Assembly: GCA_015680685.1 (NCBI GenBank)
Contig: MNCI01007802.1
Span: 531,400 to 595,399, forward strand
Reading direction: 5' to 3'
Source: Gnetum montanum
Lineage: Eukaryota; Streptophyta; Gnetopsida; Gnetales; Gnetaceae
DNA: 64,000 nucleotides
The position numbers and the translations under genes were made by a program. Within the stretch, counting starts at the first letter, position 1. Every line of letters begins with the position of its first letter. This document shows positions 1 to 11,263 of this stretch, piece after piece. A model generated the notes under the pieces. That model was not told the DNA's origin. It worked only from the letters and a program-made list of their open reading frames with translations, and searched no databases.

Positions 1-479
1 AAATCATTGCATTCAACAATGAGGGTATTTTTATTTTGATCACAATTAATTTATAATCATCCAATATAAATTATTCTAAATTCAAGGCCACCACAACTCT
101 AAGAAATAATCTTTTTACACAAGATCCTATTGGAAGAAAACTTGGTCGATCTTCCTTAGCTCTTAGCTAACATCAAACAAATCAAGACATTTAAAAACTT
201 GCCTACAAGTGTTTCTTTATATGAAAAAACATAGTTCAGACATTAAATTCTTACAAATTTTGTACTAAAACTAAAAATTTTTTTAAAAAATAATGGATAT
301 TCCAAACAAAGAAATATGATAAAATATTTGGGGCAAAATTTGATAGTGGGAAATGATTGTGACAGATTCCTAAAAAAAAAAAATTCCAAAGTATAGAGAT
401 CCAACAAAATTTAGGATCCCCATAGTGGATCCTTAAATAAAATTTAAATTTTTTCACCAAACCCAAATTCAAAATTCTT

Positions 480-2571
480 ATCTAGAAACAAGATTATGGT
501 AACCACAATAATTTATTGGCACAAATGTTGGCACACTTGAATGGCCTTCCAATTTTCCCACATAGTCCAACATTGAAAAATTCTCGGTTAGGCACTTCTA
601 CTACTTCACATTCAAAGTAAGCAACTACACCTATAAATACAACTGCAATTGCAACACCAAGATACACACACATTACGATTTTCTTCACGAATTTATATCT
701 TTGCTACATGTTTCTCTTCATAGTTTTTGTTTGCAGAATATTGTCCCTTGGATTTTTAGTTGTTTCAATCATCATTTTGAAAAAAAAAATTAGTCTTCCC
801 ATGCTTACTACTACATGAAATAGCACCAATAATTTCCAAATCCTACGCCATTTTCTTTGCTTCTGAGAATGCATCTGGGTCACAACCTAGATTAGTCTTT
901 GCTGCAACAATCATGTAGGGAAAACTGAACCTAGTATTTTCTATAGTTGCAGTAACCAAAGACAATAGTTTTGCAGTTTCCTTCCATGATTCTATATCAG
1001 AACTATCATAAAAAAACACACCCACATCATAGGTACTCAAAAATTTTAGATCCTACATCAAAATCTCCAATTCATTTCCTAGAATCTCCCACAAAAGCAA
1101 AAATTTCTCAGTCCTACCATCAATTTTGAACATGTTTATGCCATATAGATATGATTTTTTCTTCTTGAATTCCCTACAACTGAGAGAATTGAGTAGGGTA
1201 GATTTGCTGGAGCCTACTAATGCAAAAACAAAGCACTAAAACACATTTCTTTCAGAACTATTCCTTTTAATATCACTGCTTCTACTTCGATTGATGTAAA
1301 ATATCATTGTAGGATCCATAGGATACCCAATACAAATTGAGAATTTTAGAATTTTCATAGGATCAACAAAAATCATAACTTGCAATTGGCGAACAAATTC
1401 ATCCATAGAGACAGTCCTAGAATAATCCTTAGAGTCCATGAAAACTTTCTCTTCCCAAGAATTCCACAGTGTAGTGGAGAACAAATTTTTGAGTTCAATC
1501 CAACATAGGGATCCATCACAATTCAAATAAAAATCTACAAAAATGTGCATCCAAAATCATAAACCCTTGTCGGAGAGCTCCATGCTCTGATTAGGTGTCT
1601 ATTTGAGAAAACTCCATGGAAAAGTCTCATCGCTAGGCTCAAGATCATCACTATAACCAAACCTCCTAAGAATAGTCTAGACCAATTCCACTTTTTGGTC
1701 TCTCAAATAACATAGTGAAAAATCATAAACCATGCAATAGTCAAACCATGATCATTCTAGCATTCTACAAGTCTCTGCGAAATCATTTTCCTAACCCTTG
1801 AAACATTCTCGAGTTATAGAGAAACCCCAAAATAGGTGAGTTGAAAAATCCCTAATTCTTCATCACTGAGCACCCCATCTACATCTACATCAGAGATGTT
1901 AAAATCCCTCCTCAGAGCTCTAGCATAGTAAGGCCAAAAGCTACAAATTTCATGTTCAAAAATTGGGAATACCAGAAATTGAACCATGTTTTGAACAAAG
2001 CAAAGTAGGGCTCGAACCTAAGCAAGGTTTTTCATAGAGCATTCGACATAGACTTGGATTTGAGGGTAATCCATCAACAAAGCATATGTGAGCTTATTGA
2101 ATAGTTAGGATTCTTTGGGATTTCTCAAATTCGAATCTGACTTGTAGTAAACCACCATGACCAAAGCTTTGAGTTTTAGGCAACAAATCAAAGAAGCAAA
2201 CTAGGATTTTAGCATATTAAAAGATTTGAAGTCATTGGCCATGTAGGTGAGAAGGATTCCATTTACTTTCTAGAGCTCTTATTCAGGAATTAAAGATGAA
2301 GATGTGTCCATCAAATTCAAGGGAATTCTATTGATACATAATTCTACAGGGAAGAACAGGTGAGAAATTAAAGTCATGGATAGTTCTCAAGGGATTTTCT
2401 ATGGGTTGAGAAGAAAGAGGAATATTTTGTTATTGCTGCTACTACAATCATGGTGGTATCTTGTATGAAGCTATAGTTTCCAGTGTTGCTACCTCCTATG
2501 AAAACCATGACTACATTTTTTGAAACTACATCTACCATTGTTATCATGATAATTTGCTTGTAGAGTTGCAA
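480..2571 (-). pseudogene. MIRO (mitochondrial Rho GTPase) pseudogene, intronless, copy A
   Basis: MIRO proteins are outer-mitochondrial-membrane GTPases with GTPase, two EF-hands, a second GTPase and a C-terminal membrane anchor. All these parts are recognisable here in order on the minus strand. A degraded P-loop 'GGSNTGNYS' is near 2500. 'VECSMKNL' near 2030 corresponds to the end of GTPase 1. EF-hand-like 'DVDVDGVLSDEELG' is near 1880. 'SRSSDIKRNSSERNVF' ends at 1236. The second GTPase piece 'VGVFFYDSSDIESWKETAKL' is at 843-1040. The hydrophobic anchor 'VYLGVAIAVVFIGVVAY' is near 620-670. The span of about 2.1 kb is close to an uninterrupted coding length of about 1.95 kb, leaving no room for the many introns of plant MIRO genes. 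Numerous stops and shifts make it non-functional. A retrocopy origin is inferred; I see no clear A-tail or target duplication. Confidence 0.78.
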
Positions 2572-2674
2572 GTGGGTATGAATTCTATGTATATTTGATA
2601 GGATTCTTATGGAAATTGAAAAATCTATTGTTCTTATGGAATTTGAGGATCATATAAACATCTTTCTAGGTGGA

Positions 2675-2898
2675 GGTGTAAGAATAAATGTTCCACTTTT
2701 CATAGGAGATGTATGAATAAATGTTTCACTTTTCACAGGTATTGGTTAATTAAAAACCTTGTAATAGTTATCAATTATGGTAGTTTAACACTAATTATGG
2801 AGCATTAATTCTTTAATAATGGAGGAAAGCACTAACAGTAGTTTAACACTAGTTATGAACATTAATGCTTCAATGATGGAGGGAAGTACTAATGCCAT
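2675..2898. repeat. Two short tandem repeats upstream of MIRO pseudogene A
   Basis: A unit of about 33 bp containing 'GAATAAATGTTYCACTTTTC' occurs twice at 2675-2742. A unit of about 58 bp beginning 'TAGTTTAACACTA' occurs twice at 2781-2898. Both arrays are present in block B (35883-35953 and 35992-36103), so they predate the duplication. Confidence 0.7.
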
Positions 2899-3226
2899 TC
2901 CATTCAAGATTATCGAGTCCATAAATATAATTTTCCTATGCCATCAAAGCAAAAAATTGAATCAAATGCAAATAAGATCTATTTAAGAATATTATAATAT
3001 GTAATTGGTTGAATGTAAATATTCCTTTTTGTTTGTAGTATCAATTCATTTTTCTAGTTAAGAAAACTAATTTCAACAAAAAAAATAACTACTAAAATCA
3101 AATAATATAGAAATAGATTCTATATGCTTAACCAGACCAAGAAGACTAATAATCTCTTCCTCAACTTTCTAAAAAGTCAACAAAAAGGTAAATAGATCTA
3201 CAAAAAATGAGACTTTAGAATATTCT

Positions 3227-3245
3227 TCATATTAGACATCAAAAT
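3227..3245. repeat. Left target-site duplication of the LINE
   Basis: The 19-bp stretch beginning TCATATTAGACATC is repeated with one mismatch at about 6334-6352. It occurs only once at the empty site in block B near 36436-36454. This is direct evidence of insertion. Confidence 0.85.
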
Positions 3246-3869
3246 CATCATGAAATGTTGCCAATCATTTTACACCTAAACAAACTTAGAGACTTTCGAC
3301 AACCTATCCTTTTTGATGCAATAGGATGATTGTGATGACCATTGTATGGTTGTTCACCTTGTTTTTCACTGTCACACATGGGGCTATGCTACAATCTTGG
3401 GGACTCAGAATCCATGTGGGCTACTATGCTATGTGACAACACTACTATTCTTAGTTTTTTGTTACGTTTTGTATTCTTATGGGCTACTATGCTACACTGT
3501 GCTCTTGGTCTTCATGGGTTGTTGTGTTGTGTTGTACTCTAGTGATGGTTGCGCAGTGGTTTCAATGGCCGATAGGGTATGTGTTGCTATGCTATTACTG
3601 CTAATTGGGTAATGGTACCAATGCTACTACTCCTACTCACTAGGTGGTGGTAGCTGTGGCTGTGTTGGTGGTGGAAGTGGCTAAGGGTTTCTTTTGTATC
3701 TACTATCATAGTTGTTGCTACTATGCTCACCTCGTGGGTCAACACTATGGTTGGAGGTGCTATTCTAACCCATATTCATGTAGTATAACATTGTAGTGGA
3801 TGGCTGGGTTCGAGCATTATTTGTTCTTCTATTCTGTGGGGGTGCAGTAGTGGCGTTCACTTGGTTTGC

Positions 3870-4640
3870 AGTGATTTCTGATCTTGCTAGAGCTACAGGG
3901 CAGTTTTGTGCTAGTTCTACAATGGCAAATTTATCCAATTCTTCTTTTCATTTATCTAATTTTTCTCTTCATCAGAGAAGTTCTTCTAACTTTCCAAAAA
4001 TAGATTTCCTTCTTATGGATGATATTTTTGATGTAGTTTCTAAAGATTTTGCAATGCACTTTATTTTTCTTCAAAAAGTGGGCTTTTTACCGAGGTCTCT
4101 AAGCATTAACACATAAATCAAAAGCCTCCTTAAACCCTATGGCATTCAAGTTTCTCATGCTCATTACTACACTTGGAACTTTATTCTGGTGAAACTATTT
4201 GAGGCCTCTTAGGTTGAGAAGGCTCTCTCCCTCAAACAATTTCCAATCTAAAGTGCAACTATACTTGTGTGTGCGTAGAGATTTGACTTTAATGTTAATG
4301 ACCTAATATATAACACAATTTCCTGTTATGTGGAATTGCCAAATCTTCTACTCATTTTTTCATTTATAGATAGGGATATTGTGAGTACCCTCAATCCAAT
4401 TATCTCTAACCATAGCATTGTGATTAATGGAACTCAAATTCACTGCTATTGTATCAAACTCGATATAGCTCTTAAGAAAGCCTTGTTAGCTCTTGTAGCT
4501 GAAGGAAATCTCTTCACCTAAAAAATTAATTATTTTTATCATCCAAACTTGTCCAACTATTGTCATTGGGTTGAGCATCATATCTTTGTGTGTCCCTTCT
4601 TAGCTAAGAAAAAATAATCCATCATGTCTCAAAAAACTTA
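3870..4640 (+). pseudogene. LINE ORF1 (gag-like, DUF4283 plus zinc knuckle) remnant
   Basis: ORF1 proteins of plant LINEs bind the element RNA. Pieces recognisable by family knowledge are 'HYYTWNFILVKLFEAS' and 'KALSLKQFPI' near 4165-4245, 'YNTISCYVELPNLLLIF' near 4310-4355, and 'YCHWVEHHIFVCPFL' near 4557-4600. The last resembles the CCHC knuckle that ends this domain. Several stops and a frame change break the reading frame. An upstream stretch (3900-4110) reads 'DIFDVVSKDFAMHF' and leads into the same domain. Confidence 0.65.
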
Positions 4641-5022
4641 GTCTCCAAACACACCATCTCGTCCACCATCAGAATCCTTTAGGTTTAAGACCTTCTCTAA
4701 AATAGCTCTAAAGTCTTCCTCTTTGTCCCGCCTCTCCAAGGTACAAGCACCAAAGTTGGGTGCACATACCTTAACACATTTCATCCCCTCAAAGTCCTTC
4801 AAGGAATCCATCTTGGGTGAGGAGTTTGTAAGGGTAGTGAAAGGAAATGAGTCAAAGCTTCCTCCCCTATAACTCCACCCTTCACTTCCTCTTCACTACG
4901 TACTTCCATGGCCCCTATCACTACAAAAAAATCCTTTGGCATTCTTTCAAATATAATGGAAGTTGATATTTTAACATTTGAACCTTTTTTTGACCATTTA
5001 TTTGACATGCCCTCTGCTTCCC

Positions 5023-5660
5023 CATGAACCTCCTGTCATGGAACATTCGGGGCCTTACTGAGAGGCTTTGATGGATGCATGTAGGCAACTTTCTTTCCAG
5101 TATAAATATTACTTTATATTTTTCTCTTCTTTAATAAATTAATATTTTAATAAACCATTTATCTCTTTCAACCCATTTGTTTCTCCCACACTCTTCAATT
5201 CTTGCTATGTCCCACATGAGCAGGAAATAGGGATCTGCCATTATCTTCTCAACCTACAGGAAAGATAAAATCATTCAAAGTGGTTCTAATTTTAGTCATA
5301 GAGTCTCTTGGGCTACCTTCTCTTCCTTGCATAGTCCTTTTGGTATCTACTCAATTTATGCCCTAAATGATTCCACAAAACATGCTCTCCTATGATAGGA
5401 ACTAGCTAATTCTCTTCCTCTGGTACCTTGGATTCTTGGAGGAGATTATAATATGATACAATAACATAGTGTTGGAGAAATCTCTATATTTGGAAGGCTT
5501 GCATCTACAATAGGTTAGATAGGTTCTATTTTTTCATCCTTTCTTTCTAGCAAGCCTTCTCCACTACCACAATTCATCAACATGCCACCTTATCAGACCA
5601 TCTTCCCATCTCTAATCTATCAAAATTCATGGCAACAACCATAGACATAAATTCCATCTT
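5023..5660 (+). pseudogene. LINE endonuclease (APE-type) remnant
   Basis: The endonuclease nicks target DNA for target-primed reverse transcription. The start 'MNLLSWNIRGLTER' at 5023 is the classic opening of plant LINE ORF2. 'RVSWATFSSLHSPFGIYSIY' and 'LANSLPLVPWILGGDYNMI' follow near 5300-5460. 'LDRFYFF' and 'ATLSDHLPIS' near 5515-5620 give the SDH catalytic motif. The frame is interrupted by insertions and stops (an A/T-rich insertion near 5100-5200). RT is not found downstream. Confidence 0.8.
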
Positions 5661-6333
5661 TTTCAACTACATAATAGTTCTTTCTCTTTCCCTTCTACCT
5701 AACTTCTTCTCTCTAACCTTTGAAATGCAAGTTATCCCATGATGATGTTATATTTGGCCTTTCTCTCTAACCTTTGGAATGCAAGCTATCTCATGATGAT
5801 GTAATTTTAACCTTCTATGAAAAGTCATTAGGCCTGTTATTCTATATTATATTTTGAAGCATAGACGTAATGTTATCTTTCAAAGGATTGATTATTCTAA
5901 TAAATTTCATCTAATAATGATGGAGAAATTGTAGATATTCCACCTCATTCATTTCCAACTCAAATCTTAAGCATCAAAGTTCAAAATGGATATTCATTAG
6001 TTGATCCATATTCTACAGCCTCTACATAGAAGCTTCCCTTATTACATTTGAGTGGAGTCACCATACCAGAGCCTCTTTGCCTTTTATCAAGCACTATCTG
6101 CCTCATCCAAATTTCTACCACTCTCTCTTGTAATAGGCTGGTTGGATGGTTGATGATAGTTCCCTAGATTGTGTTTCTCCCTTTCACAAATGGTTATTTA
6201 TGGGGATGTTTCCAAAGGTTTCATCCCAAGTATTCTAAGTTTTTCATATTTTTTTCTCCATGACTTAATGTGGTTTATGTGTTTAACACTCTTTTACTAT
6301 AAATAAAACTTCTTTTTGGGTTTGAAACCCCTC

Positions 6334-6352
6334 ATATTAGACTTCAAAATTT
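6334..6352. repeat. Right target-site duplication of the LINE
   Basis: TCATATTAGACTTC and the following bases match 3227-3245 with one difference. The sequence after it continues as in block B. Confidence 0.85.
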
Positions 6353-6380
6353 GAAGTCCACTTACGAATGATAAACACTT

Positions 6381-7269
6381 AGATGAAGCGCTATATAGTC
6401 AATGTGTCGACTAGGCTATGTATACGGGGCCCCGTATACATAGCTGCGTCAACGCAACCCTGTCGACACATCCCTCCATGTGTCAATGTGGCCCCATTTA
6501 TGCAAGGCCTATTTTAGCCTACAAATAAGTGGCCCTCCGCCACACCTAGGAACTTTTTAGTAGTGGTAGTGAAGCCCTTGCATTTTTTTTCTATAGGAGT
6601 TAGAATATTTTGTTAGTGCATGCCCGCAGTGTGATGCTTGTAATTGTACGACACCTTTATTCGAGTGTGATGTACTTGGATGCACACATGACCAGAAATA
6701 AAGATCGAGATTACTTCATCATTGTAGCATTCACTTAGTTTTAATTGTTTAATTATTATTGTTAATTGTTATTGTTATTTATTATTTTCTTAGTTAATAT
6801 TTCTTTATCATCATTTACTATTCTTATTGTTAAATGCGGAATGAGTACGACTTAATCACGAGCATTTAAGTGTGACTACTTGGTAACCCAGTAGCATACC
6901 TAGGATCTATGCTTGGAAATCCCAATAGTAGTCATGCACAAGGTTCAAGATGTGTACAGATGATTAAGGAATGGATGCTCATCACACTTGGGTTAGCTTA
7001 GACTTCATTTCCTATTACTCATAAGTTTAATCAAGATTATTTTCCATTGTCTCTAGGAGTAGCACTAGTTTTGGATCACATCATACGCCTCACTCTAGAC
7101 TAAACCATATGTGACAAAGCAAATACTAGTCCAAGTGGGAAGACAGTGAACTGTGATCAACATGTAACTATCTAGATACCACAACTAGCCTTTCCATGAA
7201 GTTCGACCATATCGTGCGTGAATGCTCGTATTCATATGGTTGAGTGTAGGGGTACCTCACCGCTCATCA
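6381..7269 (+). repeat. 5' LTR of element A
   Basis: The LTR is 889 bp and ends CTCATCA; the first base is A where the 3' LTR has T. It contains a perfect 30-bp palindrome centred on GGGGCCCC at 6415-6444, a TATA-like stretch near 6525, and an AATAAA polyadenylation signal near 6698. Confidence 0.9.
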
Positions 7270-7290
7270 TTGGCACCATTACCGAGGACA
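7270..7290 (+). other. Primer-binding site, tRNA-Asp type
   Basis: Immediately after the 5' LTR, 'TTGGCACCATTACCGAGGA' matches the complement of the plant tRNA-Asp 3' end (TGGCGCCGTTGCCGGGGA). The differences are mainly G-to-A changes, the decay signature seen across this window. Confidence 0.75.
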
Positions 7291-7408
7291 ATGCTAGTTA
7301 TCTAGATTAGTTATATCATACAAGATCGTTGTAACAAAGCCTTGACAATATATCTTTCAGAAAAATAATAATAATAATTGTAATTAAATCACACACAAAT
7401 TTACAACC

Positions 7409-9406
7409 ATGTCTCTCCTACAAGACTATAATAATGACACATCTAGTGAGGCAATTCATTGGGGAACCAATGAATATTATGACAATGAAGATTGGAGTAC
7501 GCAACCCAAGGTGGGGATTTCTTATAAACATAAACAAAGACAACATCTTTCCAACGCATGTCAGCATAACTTACCTAATGACAATGAACCCCTATTGGCC
7601 ACTACAAGCTTACCAGAAATACAAGAGTCTATTCAAATAGCCCATAGGAATCGTAAGGAAATTTGTCTACCCGTGCTTGATTTAAACAACTTTCCCAAGT
7701 TTTCAGGAGGCTATGATTTAGATCCGCAACAACATTTACAAACCTTCTACAATTCTTGTACATGGAAAAATATTGATAATGGGTGGAAAAAACTTAAGCT
7801 CTTTCCTCTGATACTCGTTGGCCAAGAAAAAGTATGGTATAGGTCATTAAAACCAAAATCAATTCGATGTTGGCCGACAATGGTAGAACTCTTCAATGAA
7901 AGATATCAAACCTATGCAAGAGTGTCAGCCTTGAGGAGACAAATCCAAGACTGGAAACAAGTGCAACATGAACCCTTGGACATGGCCTTAGAAAGATATT
8001 ATGCACTGTTAAAAAACTACCCAGGCCATGGGTTCTCTGAGGAGAGGCTAATGTACCATATCATAGATGGGCTCTGTAATGAAACAAGGGAGACCCTAGG
8101 GATGTACGCTCGAGGTCAACTGTATGAGCTACGAACCCATCAACTCCAAGAGCTTATTAAGTAGATAGCAAAAGAAGAAGGAGAAATAGCCAAATGGAAG
8201 AATGTTGAAAGTTCTCAATAGGACCAAAATCTTAACTTAACAAGGATCCATGATCATGAAGAAGAGAAATCAACTCACTTCAAGAAGGTGGAATCATCTT
8301 TGCCAATCCTGCAATCACTAAATGAAATTAAGGCAAAGATTAATAAGATGATGGATTGGGTACATGAAATATGTGGAGAATATGCCAACATTATTAGAGG
8401 ATGAACTATGCCAAATCGAAAAATAGGACAAGACACCATGTGAAAATTAGAACAAAGGGTAGAAGATAATAAGGACAAGAACTCAACTTCCAATCATACA
8501 TATCAATGTAATATTTGCTTGTACAATCACCCCAAAGGTCAATGTCCAATCTTGTCACATTTACATGAGCATTAGGGAGGAATGTTACATCTAGAGTTCT
8601 TACCAAAATACTATGTCCAACCATAGTGGCAAAAACCTCAGTCATGGGGGAGGCCACCGCCAACTAGACCATACCCTTAGTATGTCCCAGCGCCAAATGC
8701 TTATTATGTTCAACATCCTGTTTCTCGAACAAGATCATCATCCTCTACCTCACCTCATTATTATCATTCTCCTGAGTACTATCCATCCATGTCCTCTCCA
8801 ATAAGATCACCACCTCATGTGCCTTACACTTCTCCTCAATCTCAATATTCTTGTACTTCACCCCCTTCTACATCACTGCCAGCTATGCTAGAAGATTTTG
8901 CACCACAGCACCAACCTACAAACGTTACTTGTGCTGCTATTGTCAACAACAGTGGAGGTCCTTCACAACATCAAAGGCATCCCTTCTTTAGATGTAACCA
9001 TCGAAAGGGACACCACAGTTCACAAACCACTGCAAACGCCAACTCAGCACAAATCCAACACTTTGGTGCATCTTCCTCTTTGAACCCAACACCTCATGTT
9101 ACCTTATCAAGGCCACCACTCAATACTCCAACAACCATGGGGCCCAATGAATATTGCCACATGGGGAGACATGTCGATCCTTTCATACCATCTTATGGTC
9201 ACAAGTACCATAGTGGGTCAACTCCTTATAAATTAATCACATCTTATAACTTGCCGCACTATGTCAACTCTAATCAAGTGTGTGAACCCCAATGGGGTAA
9301 GTATGACCAGGTCCCAATATTTTCAACATGTAATGATTTCCACCTTCCATTTATTAATTCCATCCATGCTCAACCATTTAGCTATGGGGGCTATCCTCCA
9401 TTCTAA
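7409..9406 (+). pseudogene. Gag plus proline/glutamine-rich tail, element A
   Basis: Gag forms the capsid-like particle of the retrotransposon. The ATG at 7409 opens a frame that can be followed to the stop at 9404-9406, about 665 codons with several premature stops. The first 251 codons are open. They include the retrotransposon gag core 'LDLNNFPKFSGGYDLDPQQH' and 'ALRRQIQDWKQVQHEPLDMA'. The first stop (8162) is TAG where element B has TGG. A knuckle-like 'CNICLYNHPKGQC' sits at about 8512. The tail (8640-9400) is rich in P, S, Y and H and ends 'SYGGYPPF'. Element B ends at the same peptide, so the stop after the tail is ancestral, not decay. Confidence 0.85.
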
Positions 9407-11263
9407 CAACACAGAATTAATAAATATTTTTCTATTTCATTAATTTTTCAACTTTTTGTTTTCCATTTTTTCACCTTTTAATTTATTTTTTTATCTTTTT
9501 ATCTTTTTATGAGTAATCTCATCTACGAATAAAACACTCATGTGACTCATTGGTTGAGGTGTTGTTCTATGCTATCCAGTCTCAGGTGACTAATTATTTG
9601 AATAGCGAGCCCATCACATCCACCCAACCATTCTATTAATAAGAGGTTCTACTCTGGGTATGATGATATCCTTGACATCATTAAAACTTAAAAGTAATTT
9701 TGTGCTCATTATGCCCAGAGTGAAGAATGATGGACTAAGTGGGAATGGTCAGGGTGTGACATCAAGGGAACTTGAGGATTCTCTTTGGTGACATCTATAG
9801 GTGCTATCATGCAGCTTGGTTGTACTAAGATCCTCGTAGATCTAAGGAAAAATGGAAGTAAGAGTATTAAAGAAACCCAATAAAGATAATCTTTTCAAAA
9901 CAAATAGAGAGTGTGTGCCAAAGAGGCCAAACAAAAAGTATGCCACAAAGAAATTCCAGGTCACTCCTCCCTTACACAAAACACCAAGTGATCGTATGCC
10001 TTGTTGTCATGGTGCTCTTATGGTTGTCCATCATTGGATGAAACGATGTGATGTCACTAATCATAGGAATGAACATGCTCTTGATTTTTGAATGACAGGA
10101 TAATGACACATTGATCATTCCCTACACATAGGATTCATTGTGCCCTGAGTCAGTTACCTCACGTCCCAATCTCTGCAATCCCTTTTCCAATTCATTCCAT
10201 CTTGTTGTTCATGTATTTGTTACTCATGTCTCGTATAGCATTGAATTCATATCTCATCACGGTGGTATTGACATGTGTGTGTTTTTTTACATCGATATAG
10301 ATTACATTTAACCCTTCTAGTACCTATGGACATCTTAAGGTGTGGTTATGCAAGGGCATATAGGTTGGAACCTGCTTTGGGGAGGACCCACTTGCATGAC
10401 TTTTGTAATTTGTACTTGTTGCAGGCCACCACATCATCTTATACCCTTCAAGTATTTCATTGCCAAATCTATTCTTTCCTTTGTCATTATTTTATCAAAC
10501 ATTCCTCAAAACCAGGTCCAACATTAAACTTTTAGGGTAACTTCCTTGAAAAATTTCTAACTCTAAAATCACACTAAGTAAAGAATGCAACATTTATTAA
10601 AGGCAATGAGTAAGGTACGAAATCATTGAACTTTTTGCAATAACCTTACTAATAATTGATCGTTAGAAGACAACACAGAGGACCTTCTCAAGGTGCAACC
10701 GAACAACCTAGTAGAGGAAGAGGCCAAGGACCTCATGCAGAACATGCAGAGCAAGAGGCATAATGATTTAGCATCCATCAGATACCTCCTGTTAATACAC
10801 AAGCTGGCTAAGAAAAAGGTGGAGAGTTCGGGGCCCAAGCCTATGAAGAGGAACAACGGCTATCTACAGCATGGCATGTTAAGGCCAATCAAGTATTCCT
10901 CTAGCTGCCATATCCATGGAAAGTGCTGACTCCATCAAAAATTGGAACATCAGTATGGATGTCTCATAATCCATGGATGGAAGAAAAAGAAATGTCAGGT
11001 GCTTCTTCAATGGTATCAATCTCTAGAGCCTAGCACACAAAACAAAGAAAAGGTACCCATGGAGGAGCCACCACTACTGGGAACCCCATGAGTTCCAAAA
11101 ATTTTGTCATTTTGTGTCTGTGTCCCAATTTTGTCATATCCACTATAGCATGAATAAATTTCTACTCAGTCAATAATCCCATACCTATCCATTGTGTAAT
11201 CAATTGAGCTTGTTCCTCACTTTCTTTGACTCGAGGATGAGCTTTTACTTAGTCATCGGGGTA
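9407..11263 (+). other. Element A 3' internal region
   Basis: No pol is present. A T-rich stretch (9420-9510) follows the gag stop. The box at 10325-10425, with GGGGAGGACCCACTTGCATG, is shared with elements B, E, F and G. 10620-10930 reads as an R/Q/E-rich peptide ('RGRGQGPHAEHAEQEA') resembling the beginning of element E's 3' ORF. The last 60 bp contain ACTCGAGGATGAGCTTTTAC and a polypurine tract ending at 11263. Confidence 0.7.

Larger units (their letters stand above)
1..3245. repeat. Segmental duplication, block A left part
   Basis: This stretch aligns collinearly and in the same orientation with 33149-36450, at roughly 80-90% identity by eye. It contains the MIRO pseudogene and two small tandem repeats. 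The left end lies outside the window. The alignment stops at the LINE target duplication near 3245 and resumes after the LINE at about 6334-6380, then again after element A at 12154. The second copy (block B) lacks both insertions, so block B shows the ancestral uninterrupted state. Confidence 0.85.
3246..6333 (+). mobile_element. Degenerate non-LTR retrotransposon (LINE)
   Basis: The element is bounded by a 19-bp target duplication and missing from the homologous site in block B. The order is a T/G-rich leader (about 3300-3870), an ORF1 with DUF4283-like and zinc-knuckle-like sequence, an endonuclease domain, and a short 3' end with AATAAA near 6302. Reverse transcriptase is essentially absent: only about 700 bp lie between the endonuclease and the 3' end, and it carries a 52-bp tandem duplication near 5702-5806. 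The element is therefore internally deleted and non-autonomous. Stops are frequent. Confidence 0.85.

Noticed and set aside
3342-3612. Two overlapping open frames rich in C, L and V in the LINE leader
   Set aside because: The sequence is low-complexity T/G-rich leader of the LINE. The frames overlap and show no domain.
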